A DNA stretch of 64,000 nucleotides from an uncultured Eubacteriales bacterium (lineage in GTDB: Bacteria; Bacillota; Clostridia; Oscillospirales; Acutalibacteraceae), in contig CAKSFA010000001.1 in assembly GCA_934454125.1 (NCBI GenBank), forward strand, positions 62,001 to 126,000, written 5' to 3'. How positions within the stretch are numbered: position 1 is the stretch's first letter; each line of letters begins with the position of its first letter. The notes under the pieces are model-generated. The model ran no database searches and was not told the origin of the DNA. It was given only the letters and a program-made list of their open reading frames with translations. A program made the position numbers and the translations under genes. Below are positions 58,456-64,000 of the stretch, piece after piece.

Positions 58456-58605
58456 ATGAAATTCGCAAGCAAAATCACAAACACAATGATGAAGGCGGCT
58501 TCTGAAGCAGCTGCAAAGGTGGCTGTGACCAACGTTAATTCGGCATGCTCTTTTATGCTGCATCAACCGAAGGTGCCGGCAGTGCCGAAACGCTTTCAAA
58601 AATAA
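58456..58605 (+). CDS. agrD: cyclic lactone autoinducer peptide precursor (AgrD-like)
   Basis: 49 residues, below usual ORF cut-offs. An amphipathic leader (MKFASKITNTMMKAASEAAA...) precedes the core NSACSFMLHQPKVP and a basic tail (AVPKRFQK). AgrD precursors have a Cys that closes a thiolactone with a residue four positions on, followed by a (Y/H)(E/Q)PxxP segment; here Cys31-Ser-Phe-Met-Leu35 would be the ring. Strong GGGAGGAAAAGAAA ribosome site. It lies between agrC and agrB. Confidence 0.88.
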   Translation: MKFASKITNTMMKAASEAAAKVAVTNVNSACSFMLHQPKVPAVPKRFQK

Positions 58606-58654
58606 TTGGCGGGCCATTTTTTAAAAATGGATCTTCAGAAAATTTGTTGAAAGT

Positions 58655-58798
58655 ATGAAAAGAACAGCGTTGTACGCTGCAGTGGAGAGACGCGCATGGA
58701 ACACCTGTAAAATCAGAATGAGAAGGTTGATCAAGCGCTGTATGGCGCTATTTCTAAGAAAAGATGCCCGGATGTGTGTTGGGCGGGTCTGTGTGTGA
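58655..58798 (+). CDS. small Arg/Cys-rich ORF between agrD and agrB (doubtful)
   Basis: 47 codons from ATG 58655 giving a basic product (about 12 Arg, 4 Lys, 4 Cys) with a hydrophobic middle and the end CVGRVCV. It has only a weak ribosome site (TTGAAAGT) and no recognised family. It is listed because it fills the gap in a compact operon; chance is a real alternative. Confidence 0.25.
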   Translation: MKRTALYAAVERRAWNTCKIRMRRLIKRCMALFLRKDARMCVGRVCV

Positions 58799-58818
58799 CT
58801 CTTTTTGAGGTGTGGGAT

Positions 58819-59415
58819 ATGATTACACGGCTGGCAAAAAAATGCGTTGCCGCTTCGGTGAAGGGGAATATCATACCGCCGCAGGAGGCGGAATTTTTTA
58901 CCTTTGCATTTAGTTTGCTGTTGTCTCAGGCATTTGGCATTGCGACCTGCGTTATCATCGGACTTTTGTTTCAGTGTGTGATAGAAAGCATGGTTTATCT
59001 GATGTTTTTTATCCCCCTACGCACGTTTTCGGGTGGCTTTCATGCAGGGAGTCATTTGAAATGTTACATCAGCTCGGTACTATTGTTTGGACTGAGTGTA
59101 GGGCTCGGTGTTTCATTTGGCGTGAATTTGCCGTTATTTGTGGTGACGGCGCTGTATGCAGGCTGTATGCTGACCATATTACTACTTGCACCCGCAGAAG
59201 ACAAAAACAAGCCCTTGACAGAGCCTGAGGTTGAGAAATGTCGGATGCGAGTACGGTTGATGGCGGCGGTATACAGCGTGTTATTTGCAGTTGCGTGCTG
59301 CTTTTCTGAGACAAGGCGCTATGGTGTATTTTTGTTGCTGGCAGTTGCTACAGTTGCAATTTTGGTGGTAATTTCTAAAATTGCACAGGCTGCCGGCGGG
59401 AAGCCGAAGCATTAA
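58819..59415 (+). CDS. agrB: AgrB-like autoinducer-processing membrane peptidase
   Basis: 198 residues with about five membrane helices and the AgrB signature RTFSGGFHAGSHLKCYISS, which carries the catalytic His and Cys. It cuts AgrD at its C-terminal side and forms the thiolactone. ATG 58819 follows GAGGTGTGGG; a longer start at 58774 is less likely. It is the last gene of the locus and is followed by a terminator. Confidence 0.93.
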   Translation: MITRLAKKCVAASVKGNIIPPQEAEFFTFAFSLLLSQAFGIATCVIIGLLFQCVIESMVYLMFFIPLRTFSGGFHAGSHLKCYISSVLLFGLSVGLGVSFGVNLPLFVVTALYAGCMLTILLLAPAEDKNKPLTEPEVEKCRMRVRLMAAVYSVLFAVACCFSETRRYGVFLLLAVATVAILVVISKIAQAAGGKPKH

Positions 59416-59458
59416 AAAACGCTTGCTTATTGCATGGGTGATAAGCGAGCGTTTTTTG
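59413..59458 (+). terminator. terminator after agrB
   Basis: AAACGCTTGCTTAT / ATAAGCGAGCGTTT stem (one G-T-like mismatch) with a 10-nt loop and T-run. Confidence 0.9.
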
Positions 59459-59474
59459 TGTTTTATCGGTGAAA

Positions 59475-60440
59475 TTAGTTGTTTCGTTTTTGCTGGCGAA
59501 TGTCTTTGCCAAGGAAGAATAATGGCACATAACTACCCAGAAGACGCGAAGCAAAGCGTTCGGTATAGCGATTTTCTAGCTCTTGCATAGAGAGGTTGGT
59601 GCTGATGATGGTGGGTCTGTGCGCGGTGAGACGTGAATTGATGATGTAATACACCGCGGAGGTGACAAAAGAGGTGGAAAATTCTGTGCCAAGGTCGTCG
59701 ATAATGAGCAAGTCGCATTGTATCAGCATGGCGCTGGTGTCTGCCCCGGTTTTGTCTGTACCAAAGCGTTCTTTCTCAAGGTTGCTGACCATGTTTTGGG
59801 CAGAACAGTAAATGACGCCAAAGCCTTTTTCGATTGCGTAGTGCGCAATGGCCAGTGAGAGATGCGTTTTGCCCAACCCTGTGCCGCCTTGCATGAGCAG
59901 ATTGGGCGATTGCAGGGAGAAATCAGCGGCGTAGTTTTTGCACAGACGCAGGATTTTTTCCATGCGGGTGTAGGCAGTGTCGTCTCCGCTGTAATAGTGC
60001 AGTGAAAAGTTGTCGAAGGTACAGTCGGAAAGCGGAGCGGCATCGTTGAGCTGACGGTATGCCTGTTCACGCATCAGGTGCTTGAGACAAGTGCACATTT
60101 TGCCGTCGATGAAGCCGGTATCAGAACAAGCGCTGCAGGAAAACTGCGGTTCCAGCGCATTTTCTGTAAGACCAGCCTGCTGCAAAAGTGCTGCTTGCTC
60201 TTGCTGCAGTGCAAGATTTTTTTCACAAAGTGCAGTGAGTTGTTCTTTGGCACCGGCACCGCTGAGGACCGCTTTGGCAGCTGCAACGCCGTTTGCTGCC
60301 AGCGCAGTTTCAAGCTCTTGTGCGCGCGGGCATTGCGTGTAAAACGCTGCTTTTTGTGCATCGCACTGCGCGATGGCGCGGTTGTGTCGCTGTGTGATCG
60401 TTTCCATGGCGCGGTCATAAATTTCACGGCTGTATCCCAA
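59475..60440 (-). CDS. helicase loader, DnaC/DnaI-like AAA+ protein
   Basis: 321 residues. N-terminal coiled region, a zinc module (CSACSDTG...CTCLKH, about residues 103-122), then AAA+ domain with Walker A LLMQGGTGLGKTHLS, Walker B LLIIDDLGTE and a C-terminal RYTERFASRLLGSY motif. It loads the replicative helicase onto DNA. TTG 60440 behind GGAGG is the start. It lies 12 nt after the DnaD-like gene, so the two form one transcript. Confidence 0.92.
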   Translation of the reverse strand: MGYSREIYDRAMETITQRHNRAIAQCDAQKAAFYTQCPRAQELETALAANGVAAAKAVLSGAGAKEQLTALCEKNLALQQEQAALLQQAGLTENALEPQFSCSACSDTGFIDGKMCTCLKHLMREQAYRQLNDAAPLSDCTFDNFSLHYYSGDDTAYTRMEKILRLCKNYAADFSLQSPNLLMQGGTGLGKTHLSLAIAHYAIEKGFGVIYCSAQNMVSNLEKERFGTDKTGADTSAMLIQCDLLIIDDLGTEFSTSFVTSAVYYIINSRLTAHRPTIISTNLSMQELENRYTERFASRLLGSYVPLFFLGKDIRQQKRNN

Positions 60441-60452
60441 GGGAGTTCCTCC

Positions 60453-61415
60453 TTATAAATAACGGTCCAGGTCTGTGTTTTCATATTCAGTAAGGTCGTA
60501 GGTTGCTTTTGCCGGCTGTTTTTTAGTGGGGGTTTGTTTGGTTTCGTCTTGAGCCTGTTGTGGTGTTGTGATGCCGTTTTTGTGCCAGCGCTCTAAGATT
60601 TTGTTGATATAGTGCAGGCTCAGTTTGCCTGTGGCATCTACACAGCGCTCGTATGCGCAGCGCAGCATTTCAGGCGTGAATTGCCATTGCTGCATCCAGC
60701 GGTGGGCGTATTGCTCTTCTTTTTGGCTGGGAGAGCGGTGGTCGATGCCCAGTGTTTGTTCAATGCAGCGCCAGGCTTTTGCGGTTTCGGAAAGTTGGTG
60801 CAGTTTTATATTGGCCTTTTCGTGTGTGTTGATTTCTTCCTGCGCCCAACTGCGTGCTACGGCTTGAATATAACTGGTGTTATCTTTATGGATGCTTTTG
60901 ACGTACATCAGCAGCATAATGATGACTTCGACCGGCAGGCCGTAATCATCATGTGCCATGAGTAGCACGGAGGATAGAGCAGGGGAGAGCGTTCTGCCGA
61001 GGATTTGCTGTGCCTCTTGCATTAAGAAGCCGATTTCGGGACATTCTGTAATGCGTTCGGCGATGCATAGACCGTCGGGACGTTTGATACGCAGTGGTTT
61101 TTCTGGCGGCAGGGGCGGTTTTTCCGGTTCTGCCGGTGTGGGTGGCTCTGTGTTTTGCGCAGTATGTAAGGGGGGAGTGCTATTGGTTAAAATGCCGGCT
61201 GCGACCCAGTATTGCATTGCGTCTTTGATGTCTGCCGGAGCGATGCCAAGCGCCTGAGACATGGCTTCGGGCGTGCAATCGTCACCGGAATGACGCAGTA
61301 GCCACAGGAGTACCTTTAAGTGTACTCCACCGGCCAACTTTAAATGTTTGTCCACAACCTGTGACGGAACGGCAAACACGGCGTTCCAAACGCCGAAATC
61401 AACTGAAAATTTCAT
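60453..61415 (-). CDS. DnaD/DnaB-domain primosomal protein
   Basis: 320 residues. The N-terminus is a winged-helix-like DDBH1 region (VHLKVLLWLLRHSGDDCTPEAMSQALGI). A Pro-rich linker and two DDBH2-type segments follow (YGLPVEVIIMLLMYV...YIQAVARSWAQEEINTHEKA and WQFTPEMLRCAYERC...LSLHYINKILERWHKNG), each with the YIxxI-like signature. It acts before the DnaC/DnaI-type loader encoded next to it. GAGGTGTTTTC precedes the ATG. Confidence 0.9.
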   Translation of the reverse strand: MKFSVDFGVWNAVFAVPSQVVDKHLKLAGGVHLKVLLWLLRHSGDDCTPEAMSQALGIAPADIKDAMQYWVAAGILTNSTPPLHTAQNTEPPTPAEPEKPPLPPEKPLRIKRPDGLCIAERITECPEIGFLMQEAQQILGRTLSPALSSVLLMAHDDYGLPVEVIIMLLMYVKSIHKDNTSYIQAVARSWAQEEINTHEKANIKLHQLSETAKAWRCIEQTLGIDHRSPSQKEEQYAHRWMQQWQFTPEMLRCAYERCVDATGKLSLHYINKILERWHKNGITTPQQAQDETKQTPTKKQPAKATYDLTEYENTDLDRYL

Positions 61416-61432
61416 GAAAACACCTCGCGGTC

Positions 61433-61461
61433 ATTATAGCACATTGCAGATGTGAAAGCAA
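61433..61461 (-). promoter_or_regulatory. promoter for the DnaD-like/loader operon
   Basis: On the minus strand TTGCTT-N17-TATAAT. Confidence 0.75.
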
Positions 61462-61510
61462 TTTGAAAAGCCGGCGTAAACAGGGGGGTGAAAAAATATT
61501 GCAAAAACAG

Positions 61511-61539
61511 TTGACATTTGCGTAGCGCTGTACTATAAT
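61511..61539 (+). promoter_or_regulatory. promoter for tRNA-Gly
   Basis: TTGACA-N17-TATAAT, a perfect sigma-A promoter. Confidence 0.9.
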
Positions 61540-61559
61540 AGTCATCGCGGTAAAGAACT

Positions 61560-61635
61560 GCGGATGTAGCTCATCTGGTAGAGCGCCACCTTGCCAAGGT
61601 GGAGGTAGCGAGTTCGAGCCTCGTCATCCGCTCCA
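61560..61635 (+). tRNA. tRNA-Gly (anticodon GCC), CCA encoded
   Basis: 76 nt including CCA. Acceptor GCGGATG pairs with CATCCGC, the anticodon arm is CCACC-TTGCCAA-GGTGG, and the T arm is GAGTTCGAGCCTC-like. Confidence 0.97.
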
Positions 61636-61642
61636 GCATGAT

Positions 61643-61677
61643 AAAACAGCGCCGGCAAGCTCGCCGGCGCTGTTTTC
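61643..61677 (+). terminator. terminator after tRNA-Gly
   Basis: AAACAGCGCCGGC / GCCGGCGCTGTTT stem with a short loop and TTTT. Confidence 0.9.
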
Positions 61678-61713
61678 TGATTTTGCGTATCAAGTAAAAA
61701 AAGAGGTAGTTGC

Positions 61714-63531
61714 ATGGATATCAGGGAAGATTTGAGAAATGTTGCCATCATTGCGCACGTTGATCACGGTAAAACAACGTTGGTGGATCAACTGCTGCGC
61801 CAAAGCGGGATTTTTCGTACCAATGAGACGGTAGAGGATCGCGTGATGGATTCGAATGATATAGAACGGGAACGCGGGATCACCATTTTGGCAAAGAACA
61901 CGGCTGTGATGTATCGAGATGTGAAAATCAACATCATTGACACACCGGGTCACGCTGATTTTGGCGGTGAGGTAGAGCGCATCTTGATGATGGTGGACGG
62001 TGTGATTTTGCTGGTTGATTCATTTGAGGGATGCATGCCGCAGACGCGATTTGTGCTGAAGAAAGCCATCGGTTTGGGCAAAAAGCCGATTGTGGTAGTC
62101 AATAAAATTGACCGCCCCGGTGCAAGACCGGCCGAAGTGGTAGATGAGATTTTGGATCTGTTCATTGAACTGGGCGCGGATGAAGATCAGTTGGAATTTC
62201 CGGTGGTGTATGCTTCAGGCAGGGATGGCTATGCGATGTATGACCCGATGGAGCCAAATGACACCATGGAGCCGCTGTTTGAGACGATTGTCAAGGAGAT
62301 CCCTGCGCCAAAAGGTGATTTGAGCGGTGGTGCGCAGATCTTGTTTTCAAACATTGACTATGATAAATTTGTGGGCAGAATCGGTGTCGGACGCGTGGAG
62401 CGCGGTAAGGTGAAGGTTGGCATGCCGGTGGTGGTTTGCAGCCGGGATGGCAGCACCAAGCAGGCGAGAATCACCAAGCTGTTTCAGTATCAGGGCCTGA
62501 AGAAGGTGGAGGCAGAAACGGCAGAACTGGGCGATATCATTGCTGTGGCTGGTCTTGCGGATTTGAACATTGGTGAGACAGCGTGTGCACCGGATTGTGT
62601 GGAGCCGTTGCCGTTTGTAAAGATTGATGAACCGACGGTGACGATGCTGTTTATGGTGAATAACAGTCCGTTTGCGGGCAGAGAAGGGAAATTTGTGACC
62701 TCGCGCAATTTGCGTGACCGCCTGTGGAAAGAGGTGGAAACCAACGTTGCCATGCGTGTGGAGGAGACGGATTCTGCCGATACGTTTAAAGTTTCTGGCA
62801 GAGGAGAGCTGCATCTTTCGATTTTGATTGAAAATATGCGCAGAGAGCAGTTTGAATTTCAGGTTTCTGGCCCGAGTGTGATTTATAAGGACATTGACGG
62901 CAAAAAGCATGAGCCGATAGAATCTTTATTTATTGAAGTGCCGGAAAGCTATGTGGGACCTGTGATGGAAAAACTGGGCGGCAGAAAAGCAGAGCTTGTC
63001 AATATGGTTACAAAGGAAACCGGCACGACACATTTGGAATTTAAGATTCCTGCGCGCGGTTTGATGGGCTATCGGCAGGAGTTTTTAACAGATACCAACG
63101 GCAATGGTATTATGAACCACGTGTTTGACTGCTATGAGCCGTTTAAGGGCGATATTCCGCAGCGTGCGCAGGGTTCACTGGTGGCGCATGAAACCGGCCA
63201 GGCAACGGCTTATGGTTTGTATAACGCACAGGAGCGCGGCAGGCTATTTATTGGCCCTGGTGTGGATGTGTATGAAGGAATGATTGTGGGAGTTAGCCCG
63301 AAATCGGATGACATTACGGTAAATGTTTGCAAAAAGAAGCAGATGACCAATACGCGTGCCTCTGGTTCGGACGATGCGCTGAAACTGACACCGCACACCA
63401 ATTTGAGTTTGGAGCAGTGCCTGGAATTTATTAAAGATGATGAGCTGGTTGAGGTGACGCCAGAGCATATTCGCATGAGAAAACGGATTTTGTCTAAAGA
63501 GCTTCGCATGAAAAAGTCCAACAAAAAATAA
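61714..63531 (+). CDS. typA: ribosome-associated GTPase TypA/BipA
   Basis: 605 residues: G1 AHVDHGKTTLVD, G3 DTPGHADFGGEVER, G4 NKIDRPGAR, domain II, the EF-G-like domains III and V, and a BipA-specific C-terminal domain (QERGRLFIGPGVDVYEGMIVG ... NVCKKKQMTNTRASGSD). It aids 50S assembly and growth under stress and cold. GAGGTAG precedes ATG 61714. Confidence 0.97.
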   Translation: MDIREDLRNVAIIAHVDHGKTTLVDQLLRQSGIFRTNETVEDRVMDSNDIERERGITILAKNTAVMYRDVKINIIDTPGHADFGGEVERILMMVDGVILLVDSFEGCMPQTRFVLKKAIGLGKKPIVVVNKIDRPGARPAEVVDEILDLFIELGADEDQLEFPVVYASGRDGYAMYDPMEPNDTMEPLFETIVKEIPAPKGDLSGGAQILFSNIDYDKFVGRIGVGRVERGKVKVGMPVVVCSRDGSTKQARITKLFQYQGLKKVEAETAELGDIIAVAGLADLNIGETACAPDCVEPLPFVKIDEPTVTMLFMVNNSPFAGREGKFVTSRNLRDRLWKEVETNVAMRVEETDSADTFKVSGRGELHLSILIENMRREQFEFQVSGPSVIYKDIDGKKHEPIESLFIEVPESYVGPVMEKLGGRKAELVNMVTKETGTTHLEFKIPARGLMGYRQEFLTDTNGNGIMNHVFDCYEPFKGDIPQRAQGSLVAHETGQATAYGLYNAQERGRLFIGPGVDVYEGMIVGVSPKSDDITVNVCKKKQMTNTRASGSDDALKLTPHTNLSLEQCLEFIKDDELVEVTPEHIRMRKRILSKELRMKKSNKK

Positions 63532-63543
63532 TCGGAGTGCAAA

Positions 63544-64000
63544 ATGAATTTTGTCATATTGGATTTGGAGTGGAACGGAACCTATAGCCGCCGCCGGAAA
63601 GGCTTTATGAATGAGATTATTGAGTTTGGAGCCATAAAGGTGGATGACAGTCTGCGGATTCTGGATACCTTTGAATCTTTGGTGCGACCGCAGGTGGGAA
63701 AAAAGATTAGCGGGAAAATCAGAACGCTGACGAATATTACAAACGAAGAGCTTGCAAATGGGAGCCAGTTTTTGCAGGTGATGAGCCGTTTTCGCAAATG
63801 GATGGGCGAAGCGGTGCTGATGACCTGGGGTACGGCTGATATTTTGGCGCTGATTGACAATAACCAGTATTTTGGTGCAGGAGAGCGCATCTCTTTTTTG
63901 GAGGAGTATGTAGATTTACAGAGTTATTGTGAGCATATGCTGGATTATACTGCAGCAGGGCAGATGGGACTTTCAACTTCGGCACAGCTGTTGAAGATTA
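63544..64000 (+). CDS. DEDDh 3'-5' exonuclease-like protein (3' cut by window edge)
   Basis: 152 visible residues. Exo I motif FVILDLEWNGTYSRRRKG and NEIIEFGAIKVDD, Exo II-like KIRTLTNITNEELANG with MTWGTADILAL (the Asp), consistent with the KapD/RNase T-like exonuclease group. GGAGTGCAAA precedes ATG 63544, 12 nt after typA. The catalytic Exo III region is beyond the window, so activity cannot be judged. Confidence 0.8.
   Translation, partial: MNFVILDLEWNGTYSRRRKGFMNEIIEFGAIKVDDSLRILDTFESLVRPQVGKKISGKIRTLTNITNEELANGSQFLQVMSRFRKWMGEAVLMTWGTADILALIDNNQYFGAGERISFLEEYVDLQSYCEHMLDYTAAGQMGLSTSAQLLKI

Overview
The window reads as chromosome of an anaerobic, endospore-forming, low-branching Firmicute of the class Clostridia, most likely the Oscillospirales/Ruminococcaceae group. 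The evidence is a complete spoIIIA operon (AA to AH), a yunB homologue, a spore-protein-like gene behind a sigma-G-type promoter, the Firmicute order SRP RNA-dnaX-ybaB-recR, rplU-prp-rpmA with a cleavable L27 leader, and DnaD/DnaI-type replication-loading genes. Base composition is mid-GC. Most genes lie on the + strand, and C-poor, G-rich spacers suggest that + is the leading strand.

Layout. 1-7092: a tightly coupled operon of PBSX-like phage head and baseplate genes (portal end, prohead protease-like, decoration-like, capsid, connectors, LysM protein, hub, baseplate V/W/J and tail protein I-like). It has no sheath, tube, chaperone or tape-measure gene. 7200-11400: hflX, yunB, ligA. 11500-16512: spoIIIAA-AH, the forespore-mother cell channel. 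16538-20278: nusB, a TsaD-like gene, xseA, xseB, ispA. 20299-25747: L21 leader, rplU, prp, rpmA, obgE, mrnC, a YitT-family membrane protein, a hidden divergent small spore-protein-like gene, and rsmF-like. 25760-33000: ilvE, luxS, an M23 peptidase, murA, walJ, rlmH, a 49-codon minus-strand gene and tRNA-Leu(GAG). 33144-36491: a 1074-residue secreted GH24 lysozyme with eight SH3-like domains. 36756-45140: uracil-DNA glycosylase, an orphan pduL, SRP RNA, dnaX-ybaB-recR, a DUF1269-like protein, a CAP lipoprotein, tmRNA with smpB, queH and an ImmA-like remnant. 45224-54838: a P-type ATPase, pyrE, yebC, a pseudokinase with PASTA domains, rpsF-ssb-rpsR, galU and a zinc-ribbon membrane protein. 54884-64000: prfB without its usual frameshift, an agr-type quorum-sensing locus in the order agrA-agrC-agrD-agrB, dnaI-like and dnaD-like genes, tRNA-Gly(GCC), typA and the start of an exonuclease.

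The strongest leads are the phage cluster lacking its whole tail-tube block, the agr locus with a recognisable 49-residue autoinducer precursor and ordered ACAG repeats ahead of it, the zinc-ribbon/PASTA pseudokinase, two hidden small genes (24190-24336 and 32438-32587), and a 21-bp-period GACCA repeat found at two separate intergenic sites. All functions are read from sequence patterns and remembered family features; no database search was run.
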